Shown one piece after another: positions 1 to 11,300 of a stretch of 64,000 nt of DNA; the stretch's first letter is position 1; every line of letters starts with the position of its first letter. The notes beneath the pieces are model-generated. The model did not search any database, was not told the DNA's origin, and saw only the letters and a program-made list of their open reading frames with translations. Both the position numbers and the translations under genes were made by a program. Origin of the DNA: Pictodentalium vernedei (taxonomy: Eukaryota > Mollusca > Scaphopoda > Dentaliida > Dentaliidae); the NCBI GenBank assembly GCA_031216915.1, contig CM062297.1:366495704-366559703 (forward strand). Direction: 5' to 3'.

Positions 1-79
1 CCGTCGGCAAAACGCCGCTCGGCTTCTCGTCCTCATCATCATCTAACGTCTGATACATTTTATTTCTAGTTCTCATTTT
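1..79 (-). pseudogene. Polinton A conserved membrane protein, N-terminal codons only
   Basis: The minus strand from 79 encodes a start closely matching the gene at 3443 in Polinton B (MRTRNK.., then an acidic Asp/Glu-rich stretch). The rest lies beyond the window edge. Gene order (small Cys/His gene, then membrane protein) is the same as in B, which supports a second Polinton of the same lineage. Confidence 0.75.
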
Positions 80-235
80 TGTGTTTTTTTTTCTTTCTAA
101 TATTAGATAAAAAATTTATGTGTGTATTTATTTTTATTTTCTATTCTCCCTTATTTATATCAATGAGAAAACTTAGACGTATGCTTCATTGAACAATAAT
201 TTCATGATGCATCCCTTGTCTTCTAAAGTGAGACT

Positions 236-550
236 TCAAAGCGCCAATTTCAGTTCTTCCAAAACTGTGGGCTTGTCTCGATCCTTACAGAAGAGTAATC
301 TCTTCCAAAACGTGATCACTTCGTCGATTTGAACGCGTTCGAACGCCGGTTTGAAATACTTGACAACCATATCTTCCCTTTCCATCGTCAGACACGAATG
401 ATCCTCATGATGATCGAAGTCTAGGTGATCCCGACATCCGACACATCGTTCTAACAAGAGGCGACCTAGTTGTTCGTTCACACAGAATGCGTAGGCTCTC
501 ATCAGCATTTTAAAAAGAAACCTTGCTCTAATAGTCTGGGAAGCGTTCAT
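236..550 (-). CDS. Polinton A small conserved protein (Cys/His-rich, unknown function)
   Basis: An open frame of 104 residues starting with ATG at 550 on the minus strand, the first gene inward of the TIR. It has a Cys/His cluster (CVGCRDHLDFD..EDHSC) followed by an acidic, amphipathic stretch (EREDMVVKYFKPAFE). The pattern C-x2-C...H...H-x-C suggests a small zinc-binding fold. The same gene occurs at the same place in Polinton B (2966). I recall similar small Cys/His proteins from other Polintons, but their role is unknown to me. Function is therefore left open. Confidence 0.7.
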   Translation of the reverse strand: MNASQTIRARFLFKMLMRAYAFCVNEQLGRLLLERCVGCRDHLDFDHHEDHSCLTMEREDMVVKYFKPAFERVQIDEVITFWKRLLFCKDRDKPTVLEELKLAL

Positions 551-699
551 GATTTACGTATTTTTTATTATCTATTTGATTTGATATATTTATTTTTAAA
601 TAACTATTTATTTCTTTTCTCTCCTATATATATATATCAATCACTTTTTTATTTCCTCTACTCAAAACCGATTCTATCACGATTTCGTCTCACAAAACT

Positions 700-1298
700 C
701 AAGAGATGAATCAACAAATCGTTTTTTCACCCATCAAATCGCACCCTATACCGTCCCAAACACGATCGGAACGTAGCAGTGGTTTTGCCGGTTCGGTATC
801 ACCTTTTTTCCATGTACTGTACAGAGGTCGATTTTCTGATCTAGAATCGGCAAATGGGTTTCCCCGATCGGATCGCACTTTAACCGTCCAAATACCTGTT
901 GGTGAACATATACCTACTTAGGTGATACAGAATTGGCAAACCACTTTTTGATGCTGATACAGAATCGGCAAAACGTTTTTTGCTCGCATTCACCAACGAT
1001 AGATCGATGGTCTAATCCACGATGGGAACGTAGAGAACAAATTTTTAATTACATTTTCTTAAAATTTCATACATTTTTTTCACTCTTGAGCGACGTGTAC
1101 AATGTACGCGTTCGCCAACGGGTATTTGAACGGTAAAAGTGCGATCTGAGAGTCTCAAAACCAATTGCCGATTCTGTATCACCATAAAAACGACATTTTG
1201 TGCACTTTTACACGATTTTAACACTGAATCCTATGGAGGTGTACATTCATGTACGTGTACATGTACAAAATCGTGTACAAGTGATACCGAATCCGCCT
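700..1298. repeat. TIR of Polinton A with repeated 19-bp motif
   Basis: The TIR carries at least six copies, in both orientations, of a motif with consensus TTGCCGATTCTGTATCACC: about 785-802, 838-853, 921-939, 953-971, 1165-1183 and 1281-1297. Between them lie CGTTCGCCAACGG-type words shared with the B TIR. The outermost part holds GTACATGTAC-type palindromes. The partner TIR is outside the window. Confidence 0.75.
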
Positions 1299-1506
1299 TT
1301 TAAACCTACTAACGTGTATACGAAATATCGTGGTCAGCAAGTAGTATTACCTACGCATATTACAGAAAAATTTTCCTTACTCCTTGGCCCATTGCTCTGT
1401 TGGAGTGTCTGAACCGTTTTTCGCTGATCTTGTAAGGTACCATCTACTAGTGTATATAATCATAAAAACTGATGCATCTCACAAAAAATAAATAAACTTC
1501 AAACAT
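1299..1506. other. Spacer between Polinton A and LINE-1*
   Basis: About 200 bp of AT-rich sequence with no recognisable gene. It may be more of the LINE-1* copy, but I could not match it to a LINE domain. Confidence 0.4.
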
Positions 1507-2105
1507 ATGCACACTCGTCAGATATGGGACTATGCTAATAAAAACTATACAGGTATAATGAATGAGTTGAACTCAAAATACGCTAACTCCTTTACAAACT
1601 CGAAGGTATGGTGGAAAACCCTCAGTGGAATTATCAATCCTAATTCAAAACATTTAATCCTAGTCATCCAACAGTTGGTGATAATTTGTCGCCTGACTTA
1701 GAAAAGGCTGAAACATTTAATGATTGCTTTATCCAAATAACGAAAATAGATACTAGATAACATAACCTATCGCCTTGTGTTTTTTCAGTTCCGTAAGGCC
1801 GACATTAAATGCAATAAAGCTTACCGAAAAATATGACAAAACAGCATTGAACTCTCCCAAATGCAACCAAGCAATTGGTAATGACGGTACAAGTCCAAAT
1901 ATCTTGAAAAATTGTAAACAAAGTCTAATTTGTTTACTGGCAAATGTTTCGCCAGTATTCAAGAGCAAAAACGAATTGGATAAAACTAACTATCATCAAA
2001 TTTCATTTCTTAGCTCCTTGAAAGAAGTTTTTGAAAATGTGTCTTTATCAAATTTTCAGTTTGGGTTTACTCCTAGTGACTGTACCACCTTACAACTGAC
2101 AGTTG
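1507..2105 (+). mobile_element. LINE-1*, 5' piece: endonuclease-RT linker and start of RT
   Basis: A decayed non-LTR retrotransposon on the plus strand. The frame from 1507 reads like the linker after the endonuclease (YANSFTNSKVWWKTLSGI). The frame from 1775 gives early RT motifs: AIGNDGTSPNILKN, ANVSPVFK, NYHQISFLSSL and FGFTPSDCTTLQLT. Several frameshifts and stops separate these, and part of the finger domain is missing between ILKNCKQS and ANVSPVF. The piece stops just after LQLTV, where Polinton B begins. The coding sense resumes at 20605, so this is the left part of one LINE copy split by nested insertions. It resembles Jockey/CR1-type elements. Confidence 0.8.
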
Positions 2106-2111
2106 GTATAA

Positions 2112-2825
2112 AGTGCGGATTCTGGACCACTTTTTTTTCTTGTACATGTACATGTACACGTACATGTACCCATAGAGTTCAGTGTTAAAATGTACACGAA
2201 ATGTACAAACATGTTTTTGTACATCTGGTCCAGATTCCGCACAAGTAGCTTATCGTGGTCTAGACGTTTCAATCATCCGTTGGTGAACGAGTTCGAATTC
2301 AGCACAATTCGTGCGGAAGTAAAAACTACGAAAATCGAAGAAATCGACCTAAAATGTTCTCAACGTTCGCCATCGTGGGTTAGACGTTTCGATCGATCAC
2401 TGGCGAATGCTGACAAATGCTTTGCGGATTCTGGACCACCATCAAAATGCGTTTGCAGATTCTGGACCACCGACGTTCGCGATCCCGTTCTAGACGGCGG
2501 TGGGTGTGATCCAGTCAGCAAAAATGATTGCGGATTCTAGACCAGGAAAATTGATCCTAAAATTTTTTCCCAACGTTCGCCAACGGTCGATCGAATAGTC
2601 TAGATCACGATAACCAACTAGTGGGGGATTCGAGGACAGCAAAATATAAAAAATGAAGAAATGTCGAAAAATTAGAATGGAAAAAACTTTTCTCTCCACG
2701 TTTGTAATCGTGGTCCAGACAGCGGTGCGATCGATCGCGGACGAAAACGGCGAAGATTTTTCTAGCGGAGGGGAAGAGACGAAAAATAAAAATTGTTATG
2801 AGTTTTGAGGTAAATTGTAACAGAA
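2112..2825 (+). repeat. Left TIR of Polinton B
   Basis: Matches the reverse complement of about 18976-19708 over its whole length. It carries repeated copies of the motif consensus TTGCGGATTCTGGACCACC at 2114-2130, 2226-2241 (inverted), 2422-2440, 2453-2471 and 2529-2546. Near the outer end is a run of GTACATGTAC-type palindromes. No gene is inside. Confidence 0.92.
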
Positions 2826-2965
2826 TCACGAGATTCACAAGAGGAAATAAAAAGTGATTGATATAATATATAGGAGAAAAAATTATATATATATATATAA
2901 ATAAATAGTTATTTAAAAAATAAATAGAATATTGAATCGAATAGATAATAAAATATACGTAAATC

Positions 2966-3262
2966 ATGAACGATTCCCAGATTATAAAAGCCGTGTTTCT
3001 TATAAAGGTTCTGATGAGAGCCTACGTACTCATGCATGAACGAACAACTAGGTCGTCTCTTGTTAGAATGATGTGTCGGGATCATCTAGACTTCGATCAC
3101 AAGGATCATTCGTGTCTGATGATGGAAAGGGAAGATATGGTCATCAAGTATTTCAAACTGGCGTTCGAATGCGTTCAAATGATTACGTGATCAAGTTTTG
3201 TAGGTGATTAGTCTTCTGTAGCGGGTGAGACAAGCCCACCGGTTTGGAAGAAATGAAATTGG
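2966..3262 (+). pseudogene. Polinton B small conserved protein (Cys/His-rich)
   Basis: Counterpart of the gene at 550-236 in Polinton A: same start (MN.SQ), same CRDHLDFD..DHSC cluster and same EREDMV.KYFK stretch. It is the first gene inside the TIR and reads toward the membrane-protein gene. The copy looks broken compared with A. Function unknown. Confidence 0.7.
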
Positions 3263-3442
3263 CGTGTAAAAGTCTGACTTTAGAAGACAGGGGATATGTC
3301 TTGAAATTATTGCTGAAGGGAGCATACGACACAGCTAAGTTTTTGTGTTGATATAAATAAGGGAGAATAGAAAATAAAAATAAATACACGTGTAAATTTT
3401 ATCTAATATTAGAAAGAAAAAAAAGCATACACACAAAAAAAA

Positions 3443-3949
3443 ATGAGAACCAGAAATAAATGGTATCCGTCATTAGATGACGACGAGAATGAGAATCCGA
3501 ACAACATTTTGCCAACGGCGCCGTTGCTAGAAGAAAAAGAAAGAGGAGAGAGGTATCACATCGATCAAATCAGTAGAATCGCAATTGTATCTGACTCGAG
3601 AGACACTCACCGTTCTCTCAAGAAGAAGTATTCACGCCTCGTGAAATTCGTTAATGTGGTCGACACAACACTCATCATGATTTCTATGGGTTTACACGCG
3701 GCCGGCATAGGATTGTTGTCAACCTCGGCTGGTCTTCTGATCGTGTTGACAATAGAAATAGTGGCTCTCGCCGCCGGATGGTTTAACACGGTTGGAAACT
3801 TTTTGAGTAGGCAATTATATCTGAAGGTTAGGAAATACGAAAAAATTCGTGCTGTGATAATCAAGACTCGTCAGATCATCAAGGAAGAGATGAAGGATTC
3901 TCTCATGGAAAGGGGAGGAAAGAGGCCGGGGAGGAATTCGGTAGGTTGA
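3443..3949 (+). CDS. Polinton conserved membrane protein (two hydrophobic segments)
   Basis: An open frame of 168 residues from an ATG preceded by an A-rich leader. The N-terminal third is acidic and soluble (LDDDENEN). Two hydrophobic segments follow at about residues 70-92 and 96-115 (LIMISMGLHAAGIGLL, LLIVLTIEIVALAAGW). The C-terminus is basic (SRQLYLKVRKYEKIR). I recognise this arrangement as a protein widely conserved in Polintons: a Gly/Ala-rich membrane hairpin, then a Lys-rich helix. Its job is unestablished; a virion-membrane or assembly role is only inference. It looks mostly whole. Confidence 0.7.
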   Translation: MRTRNKWYPSLDDDENENPNNILPTAPLLEEKERGERYHIDQISRIAIVSDSRDTHRSLKKKYSRLVKFVNVVDTTLIMISMGLHAAGIGLLSTSAGLLIVLTIEIVALAAGWFNTVGNFLSRQLYLKVRKYEKIRAVIIKTRQIIKEEMKDSLMERGGKRPGRNSVG

Positions 3950-4077
3950 CAGAACTCAAGAGCAATGATTGAAATAATATATATATATAATAAAAAATAA
4001 AATTTTTTAAAGAAAAAAAATATTAAATTTATATATAAAAAAAAATAAATATGAATTATTTAAATAACCCTAAAAAA

Positions 4078-4250
4078 ATGTATTGTGTAAAGTGTAAGAG
4101 AGTTACTGAGATGGGTAATTCTCGAGAGAAGTACGAACTAAAAACGGCAGACAGATGCTTTGCAGAATTTGCAAGGTGTGTGGTTCGATCAAGACTCAAT
4201 TCGTCAAAAAAAAAAAAAAAAAAACCACAAGAGCCGAAGGCATTGCAAAT
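4078..4250 (+). pseudogene. Polinton small zinc-ribbon protein (DUF5679-like)
   Basis: Starts MYCVKCKR, followed by a second Cys pair (CRICKVCG) and a Lys-rich tail (KTQFVKK). This is the layout of the short DUF5679-type zinc-ribbon proteins common in Polintons and large DNA viruses. It sits directly upstream of the phospholipase-like gene, its usual neighbour. A poly-A tract lies at its end. The copy appears broken. Confidence 0.65.
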
Positions 4251-4253
4251 AAA

Positions 4254-4658
4254 ATGATCAATAATCTACCTTTCAAAATGCATCTGCCGGGTCACAGTTT
4301 CACAGGACACGGAACGAAATTGAACAAGAGACTCAATGCCGATCTGACTCCTAAATCTTGGAGCAAACCCATGAATAGTGTGGATGCGGACATGTATGAT
4401 CATGATCTGTGCTATGCCAGACATCCTGACACCAAAACTCACAACGACGTCTGCAATAAAAACATGTTAGCGAAATTGAGAGACATATCGAATCCGACCA
4501 GGAGAGAGAAATTCGAACATTCGCTGGTCGGCAAAGTGATCAGTACGAAACGTCGATTCGGATGGGGCATTCAAAAAAAAATGCGCCTCAGAAAAGAAGG
4601 AGAAGTGATTATTGACAAGCGAATTGGCCGAGGAGTTACACAAGGCCATCATGCATAA
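4254..4658 (+). CDS. Polinton phospholipase A2-like protein (parvovirus VP1-type)
   Basis: From the ATG at 4254 the frame shows LPGHSFTGHGTKL, then SWSKPMNSVDADMYDHDLCY, the conserved block of parvovirus VP1-like phospholipase A2 domains. That block has a Gly-rich calcium-binding loop followed by the catalytic His-Asp in YDHDLCY. After it comes STKRRFGWG, as in other Polintons. In parvoviruses the domain helps the particle leave endosomes; a similar entry role is inferred for Polinton virions. It lies between the zinc-ribbon gene and the integrase. Confidence 0.75.
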   Translation: MINNLPFKMHLPGHSFTGHGTKLNKRLNADLTPKSWSKPMNSVDADMYDHDLCYARHPDTKTHNDVCNKNMLAKLRDISNPTRREKFEHSLVGKVISTKRRFGWGIQKKMRLRKEGEVIIDKRIGRGVTQGHHA

Positions 4659-4659
4659 G

Positions 4660-5345
4660 TTTTGAAAGAGAAGGGTGTTCGTGAAGGGTCTGGATGACAT
4701 TTGGTCTGCCAACTTGGTCAACATGAGAGGTGGAACAAGGGCATCAAATATCTATTGATGGTCATCGACGTGTTTTCTAAATACGGTTGGATCAGGGCCT
4801 TGAAGAATAAATCGGGACCTTGTGTCGCCGAGGCTCTGAAGAGCGTGTTCGACTCGTCTTCTCGAAAACTAAATAAATTGTGGGTGGACAAGGGAAAGGA
4901 ATTCTACAATAAGGACCTTCGTCGGTTGGTCAACCTCTATTCGATGGAAATTGAAGAGAAAGCCTGTGTCGTGGAACGTTGGAATCGAACGATGAAGGAA
5001 AAGATGCACAGGTACTTCATGACGAATTCGACTAAGAAATACATATACCCTTTGAATGGTCTGGTCGAAGATGACAACAACACATGACACAGATCGATCA
5101 AAATGACTCCTGCAGAAGCTAGCAATCCTCGAAACGAAAAACGGGTCTCAGCGAATCTATATCCCGAGAGATCTAAGATCAGGAAGGCGTCTAGACTGCC
5201 GAAATTTCGGTCGGCGATCGAGTGAGAATCTACGCTTATAAGAAGCACTTCGAAAAGGGTTACACTCCTTGATGGACCACGGAAAACTTCGTGATAATCA
5301 GAATATTTCACACCGATCTGGTGACTTACGAAATCGAAGCTTTTA
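4660..5345 (+). pseudogene. Polinton integrase (retroviral-type, RNase H fold)
   Basis: The core reads KYLLMVIDVFSKYGWIRALKNK, the first DDE strand with its catalytic Asp, then LWVDKGKEFYNKD with the second Asp, then VVERWNRTMKEKMHRYF with the catalytic Glu region. Downstream, MTPAEASNPRNE and RIYAYKKHFEKGYTP match the C-terminal part of Polinton/Gypsy-type integrases. In Polintons this enzyme inserts the element and makes the 6-bp target duplication. The gene is broken in several places. Confidence 0.9.
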
Positions 5346-5501
5346 ATAAAAAAAAATATATATATGTACTCTCTTTTAACATTTTCTTGTTTACACACAT
5401 ATATATAAAGGAAAAAAAAAGAATAATCATAAAAATAATTAAAAACTATTTTTAGAAAAAAAGCAAACGAATTAATAAACAAAAAAATAAAACCTTCAAA
5501 A

Positions 5502-6744
5502 ATGGTAAATATACTAGATATCGCACACGGCATACCGAAAGATGAAAGTATTCAGGAATACGAGGTTCACGGATGTGAACCGATAACCGGAACGAGTTTG
5601 AACAATGTGGGAGAGATAAGAGAGTTATATAGTGGTGCAGGGACGTCTCACCAAAGAAGATGGGACCGAATACGCCGACGATGAGACGGTAACTGTAACC
5701 GATAATGGCATCATGCATCTATTCAGTAATATAAAATACTTGCTGTCCGGACAAGAGATAGAATCTGTGTTTCATCCCGGTCAGGCCACCACGATGTTCG
5801 GACTCTTGACGTATCTGGATGATTTCTTGAAATCCAAGGGACTTAATCAGTTGTGGGTGAAAGACACCATCACGGGTACCAATCCCGCCAACGCCGGCGC
5901 CACCATGATATTCGACTCCATCGTTAAGATGTCCAAACCCAAAGGAACCTTTTCATTCAGGATACCTTTGAAACACATCTTTGGATTCCCGGCCAGTTAC
6001 AACAAGATCATGTATGGATTCAAACACAATCTGACACTGATTTGAAAGGGAGACGACGATGCGATAGTGAGACTCTCTGCGACCACCACTGCTAAGTTAA
6101 CTCTACACAAAATATTATGGTTTGTTCCGCACGTGCAGCCTTCGACTGTGGAAAAAAATGCATCTCTATAAGAGCATAGAATCCAAGAGTAAATTACCCG
6201 TGGGATTTAGAATGAGACAGTGTGACACAGCTAGCATTCCACCCTCCACGAATCACTTCGATTGGAGATTGACCATGAAATCCGCTTCCGAGAGACCGTG
6301 TTTCATTGTGGTCGCTTTTCAGACCGACAGGGATGGTTCTCAAGAAAAGAATGCATTGCTGTTCAATCACTGCAATTTGAGAAACATGCAAGTGTTTCTG
6401 AATGCCATGAGATATCTAGCAATTGTATACAATGCATCGTTCAACAAGGACGATTTCTCCAGACTGTTTGGCAATACCGCAGATTTTAGAAAGAAGTATC
6501 ACGGTCTGGACGAATTGATGAGCAACCCTAATATATCTCCCGGTGAACACAAGTCGATGTATCCATGTTCGTATTCGACGTCAGTAAACAGAGCAAACGA
6601 CTCAAGAGTAGCATCTTAGACATTCAGATCAAGATGCAGTTCGACAAGAACATGCTGAGAAAAACTGAGGCCTTTGCCCTGGTCCTGACAGATAGAGAAT
6701 TACAATTCGAATCGAATGGAAATAAGATGTTGATCATTCGATGA
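5502..6744 (+). pseudogene. Polinton major capsid protein (double jelly-roll)
   Basis: Begins at an ATG after an A-rich leader, with IQEYEVHGCEPITGTSLNN, a start typical of the Polinton/adintovirus hexon. Further motifs are SGQEIESVFHPGQATTMFGLLTYLDD, ETVFH/PFRIPLKHIFGF-type strands and, near the end, FVFDVSKQS-like sequence. Length (~410 codons of region) and place after the integrase fit the family. It would form the icosahedral shell. The gene is broken in several places. Confidence 0.85.
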
Positions 6745-6860
6745 GAGATGTATGTGTGAAAAAAAAAGAAAGAAAAAAAATATATAAATAAAAATTAAAA
6801 AAAAAAATAAGTACAAAAATGAATGATAAAGAACGTATTAAAAACAAAAAAAAAATAATA

Positions 6861-6915
6861 AAAAGTAATGAGATCTAGAGAGATTGAACATCTTTGTAAA
6901 TCTCATTACTTTTTA
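6861..6915. terminator. Inverted repeat at convergent gene ends in Polinton B
   Basis: The arms AAAAAGTAATGAGAT and ATCTCATTACTTTTT form a perfect 15-bp inverted repeat with a ~25-base loop. It sits exactly between the end of the plus-strand capsid gene and the end of the minus-strand gene at 7707. It probably marks transcript ends for both. One arm plus flank (AAAAGTAATGAGATCTAGA) recurs at 13174-13192, the other convergent junction. Confidence 0.5.
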
Positions 6916-6994
6916 TTTATTTATTTTTATTTTTTTTTTGTTTTTTGTTTTTTAATAATTAATCATTATTTTTAATTAATTATTTCCACACATT

Positions 6995-7707
6995 CACTGT
7001 TTGTTCAGAGGATCTAGTTCGGTCAGTAGACTCACCACAGAAGTGGCAGCTTCGGAATAATCCTGTCTCTGGTGTTCACTTTGAGAGGCGTGCCGAATGT
7101 TCTGACATTCGAGTGTTGATTCTTGAACTTTTTGATGCTGTATCTCTTATCACTCTCTACTCCGACCACTCTGTTATTCAAATCCGTGAAAGCCAGACCC
7201 ATTCGAATGATTTCGCCTCGTAACGGCATATGATATCCCACCTGACCATGTTGTTATCTTGTTAGAATTGGCATTCAGTTCCGATTGCATCATTTTCTGA
7301 ACGTATCTACCTCTCACGTATTTGCTGAATCGCACGTGAAAGTCGTCAGCGTATTTATTGGTCATGGCATCGGTGGAATCTATGAGATTCGTGACCAAAC
7401 ATTTGGATTTCAGATCGAAATCGTCAGTCAGGGCTTTATCCATGTAATTATCTCTCATGATTCGTTCGGAATCAGCGTTCCCCATGTCAACGTATTTTTT
7501 AGTTGTTGCATCTGCGATATTTACCAGTTCAAGAGGATTGTAGAGCTTGTTATCGTTCATGTTCAAACGTTCCTCTCGATGTTCGTATCTCCAAACAATA
7601 CGTTCGTCCAAGTTGACGACGTCATAACCATCGCCGACTTCGAGCATCTTCCTCTTCTTTTTAGACCAACTTTCGTCATCACTCCTACCACATTTATCGA
7701 CTGGCAT
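6995..7707 (-). pseudogene. Polinton protein of unknown function (minus strand)
   Basis: Starts at the ATG at 7707. Early Lys-rich segment (WSKKKRKM), then DATTKKYVDM, TNLIDSTDAMTNKYADDF and a central VRFSKYVRGRYVQKMMQSELN, followed by ISYAVTR. KKYVD followed by a phage/virus-like attachment sequence is often seen near coiled coils, but I could not place a family. The gene is between the capsid gene (convergent) and the protease (same strand). It appears broken near its end. Confidence 0.5.
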
Positions 7708-7875
7708 GTTGTTTTGGGGTTTTTTGTTTTAAAAATATATGTTTCAATGCAGTTTTTTTAAAAATGAATTATTTTTTCACTTATTTTATTTTTTTTTATT
7801 CTATTCGATTAAGTTTTTCTTTTTTTAAAAAATAATTTTTACCTTTATATATTATAAAAAAAAATCTCTAATGTA

Positions 7876-8262
7876 AATCATTGAGAATGTCTTGAGAACG
7901 TAGAGACACAGGTGACTGCAAAACAATTGATCTGGCAATTGCACTCATTCCATGTTGTAATGAACCACCGATTCGTTGAAATAGTTCTTTATTTCTTTCA
8001 GCGGCGAGATTCCGTAGCTGTCGAAATAATAATTCTTCTTCTTGTTCTTGAACCACGCCACCCAGTGAGAGCATTCGCCCGATAAATCGTCAAGATTTAA
8101 AATTCTGGTCTTCTCTTCGGCAAGGCATCTCTGGAAAATACGCCTCAAAAATCTTTGATTTTCAAGGCCTTCGATGCATTCGACAGATCGATGTTGGATA
8201 TGGGTTCGTTAGGTAAGACGACACCTACGGATATCCGTATTTTCTTATTCATAAATGTATAT
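7876..8262 (-). pseudogene. Polinton cysteine protease (adenovirus-type, ULP1-like)
   Basis: The minus strand reads LSGECSHWVAWFKNKKKNYYFDSYGISPLKEI, with the catalytic His in SHWVA and the Asp in YFDSYG. It is followed at the end by a Leu/Phe-rich LCLYVLK stretch, the region after the active-site Cys. This is the maturation protease of Polintons and adintoviruses, which cuts capsid precursors. It sits between the unknown gene and polymerase B, a common order. Broken. Confidence 0.82.
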
Positions 8263-8336
8263 TTTTTATTTATTTATTTATTTATTTATTTTATTATAAT
8301 TCATTAAATGACGTAATTTTTTATTTTTTTTTATTT

Positions 8337-11300
8337 TTCGATGTCTCTATCGACTTCCATAATCTTGAATTCGTCTAATTCCTCTTGATTTTCATGAATC
8401 CTATCATCCTTAATCATATTCAATGCCCAATGTCTGAGTGCAAAAGTGCTTATTTTATCATGTAACACAAATCTCTTATCATCGTCGGACGTCAGCAAAA
8501 GCTTGATGACTATTTCGGTATACTGTCGCTTCGAATCGATTTCATAGTCTTGTACACTGGCCCACTTCCGAACAGACAATCTTTATACTCTCGGAAAGAG
8601 ATGTTTTTCTTCACCACGCACGTTTTAACCCCGTTTTAACCCCTTTGCACTTCTTGATCTCTTCACCATCTAGGTGATAAGCATACAGTTTTGGGTCCTA
8701 AACCCACGAATTCGGCAATTTGTTTACCGCCGCTCTCATCCTTAAATTTACCCAACACCTTCTTGTTGTCATTTGATTGAATGTTGGATGGGTGATCGAC
8801 GGGATAATTCCTCATGTCGAACCACATGGCCACCTCCAGAGATATATCTCGGTAGACGTCTTTCATCTCTATCTCATAAACAAAACTGTCCGTGTCTGTG
8901 AACAGTAGTTTGGCTTTCTCGACGAATTTCTGTTTGACATAATCATAGTGAAACTCGTACATCAATTGCTTGCTGATATCTAAGATGATTGGTTTGAGAT
9001 AATGGTGTTTGTTGAACTTCAGGTGCGTCTTTTGCACATGAACTGCCACTAGATTTTCATTGAATATGGTTTGGTGTCTGTAATTGGATTTTGCCACTAA
9101 TTTTTTAGCTCTTTTCTCAGACGTGATGAGCCGAATGTCTGTTCTCTTCCTGATGTTTTCCATTGATTTACCATACACACAGTTGTTCATGAGTTTGAAG
9201 AAATCTTTTTTGAAATCATTCTCAGCTTGAATTCTGAGATTCGTGTTGAGATCGATGTATTTTTTCATCCAACACTCTTCGTCGAATCAAATGACGTGAT
9301 GTATGTCCAGTAATTTCATCCCGTGATCGACGTATTGTTTCAAATTCTCACTGTAGACGACGTACTTACGTTTGTTAAATAAATGGGAAATGAGTTTTTC
9401 TTTGCATCCCAATACTGTATGTATTTATTCGATAATTCCGAATCAAAACCTTCTTCCATGTAGGAATTCTTGGCTTCAGAATATCTGTGGGAGATCATCG
9501 AGACGCCACCTCTCGTGGCCTTTTTGAACATGAGGAACATGTCCACGTCAGATAATAATACCAATTGGACTTCAGTGGTCTTCAACAGAGCGTCCCATGC
9601 CAGACCGGGTGCAGTGAAATACCAAGCCAGATGCAGATCGTAAAAATTTTCGAATACCTCTGAAAGGAGTAGAACGCGAGTCTCTAGATAGAGATCATGA
9701 TAGTCTCTCAAGGTTTTCATATCAAACGATTTCCACACGTTTTCGGCGTGTTTGTAAACCTCATTGGAAATGCTGGATTCATATAATTTCGAATAAAAAT
9801 CTTCTTTCAAAGGTAGTGCGGTGTCATCGAATCTCTTTAGATCGTTCATGTAATCGTAAGGATAGACTCCTTTCCTCAACATGACGTTTACTCATTCTCC
9901 AAAGTGTTCGCTCGTGATTTTAAATTTATCCTTGTTCATGTTATCAACTAATTTTTCCAGAGCAGTCGACATGAATTTAAAACTGTCAATGAAATGTATG
10001 GCTCTATGAATGGATTTTTTTTCTTCTTTCTTCTTCCAATGTCACTCCATCGATTACTCTTTTCTTCTCCACGACCTTCCATTTCGTGAAGGAAATATAT
10101 CTTTCTTCGCTGTTTGCGATGCAGTTTAATTCTTCGTGGGAAGTGCCGAGATTTTTCACTAACAGATGACTGCCATAACCCGAGAGATTGTGAAATATCA
10201 CCAGATAGAAAGCGGCATCTCGATATCTTAAATTACACTTGTTGTGGGCCCAACCATGATACAGATCCCTGTAATGATCATGGTCTCTGACCTTCTTATT
10301 TTCCTGTGAATTCTCATCGAACGATTGTCTGCATATGTGACATTCGGTGGCTCTGTTATTTTCGTCCTGCTGCTCTCGCGTGATGATCATTTTCGCTGGA
10401 GTTTTTAGTTTGTCGTATAAAATTTGAATTTTCACTTCTAACTCTTCCACGAACCTTTGAGCCACGTCGTCATCTTCACACCATTTTGTGTAGGTGAAGG
10501 AACCCATGTTGTGTTGCGAGTCGAAAGCGCATTTCACGTAAATGCAATAGCCTGAAGGCATATGTTTTTGATATCTTTCGACGTAACTTCGAAGAGTGTC
10601 GGGTTGGCAGGAACTGATTTTCACGGTGAAGCATTTGAAATCGGCATACACGACGAATGGTACTTTTAACCTTTTATTGTAATTGTAAAAGTTCACGATG
10701 GTGTTGGGTTTGGGCATTTCAATGGTGACGCCTTGATTTTCGTTGCAATATTCCTGATGTTTCGCATTCATGCAGTTGCAACATAAATATATCATACTTT
10801 TATGTTTATTATTTTGTCTCGACAGTAATCAGTTCGGATATTTAACCCAACGATAATGACGATTGTCACCATTCAAAATCAATAACAAAATAATCGTCTT
10901 TTCTCTTCCAAGATACGAAGTCTGTTTCAGAGGATAGATCATTCGTTTTTCCTCATCGTATCCCAAGACGTTCACTGCTATTGTGGGATTTTGAGCCTCA
11001 ACACGCTCAATGTCTTTTAACGGCATTGGAAAAGTCACTCCGGTCCAATCAAGATTTTTACAAGTCACCTTGTAACGAGAAACTCTATCGGAGTGTATTT
11101 TGACGGGGTATAAAGTGGAGGTGACTGCCCATTTAAAACACTGATCATTTTTATTTCTCATGTTGACCACAGCATGATTTTAGCTAAAAAATATGGTAAT
11201 TCCACGTAGAAAGACGCTTTCAACGAATCGCTTTTGGTCATGTGAATTTCGAGATTCAACACCTCTTAAAAAGTCCAATTACTACCTCAATGTTGATAAT

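Larger units (their letters stand above)
1..1298 (-). mobile_element. Polinton/Maverick A, truncated by window start (left end, inverted)
   Basis: This is the left end of a Polinton lying in inverse orientation to Polinton B, so the two elements face each other head to head. The minus strand reads inward through a TIR (about 700-1298), a small Polinton gene (550 to 236) and the first codons of the conserved membrane-protein gene (79 to 1). The inner part matches 2822-3530 of Polinton B in order and spacing. The outer TIR matches B only in skeleton, sharing the GTACATGTAC-rich stretch and the 'ACACTGAA(T/C)' motif. It ends in ...CT at 1298. The other end lies outside the window, so completeness cannot be judged; the visible part looks old. 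Confidence 0.85.

Noticed and set aside
4937-5533. 198-codon minus-strand frame across the integrase
   Set aside because: It is the antisense shadow of the integrase region and its AT-rich downstream spacer.
7285-7761. 158-codon plus-strand frame opposite the Polinton gene at 7707
   Set aside because: It is antisense to a better-supported minus-strand gene that fits the Polinton gene order.
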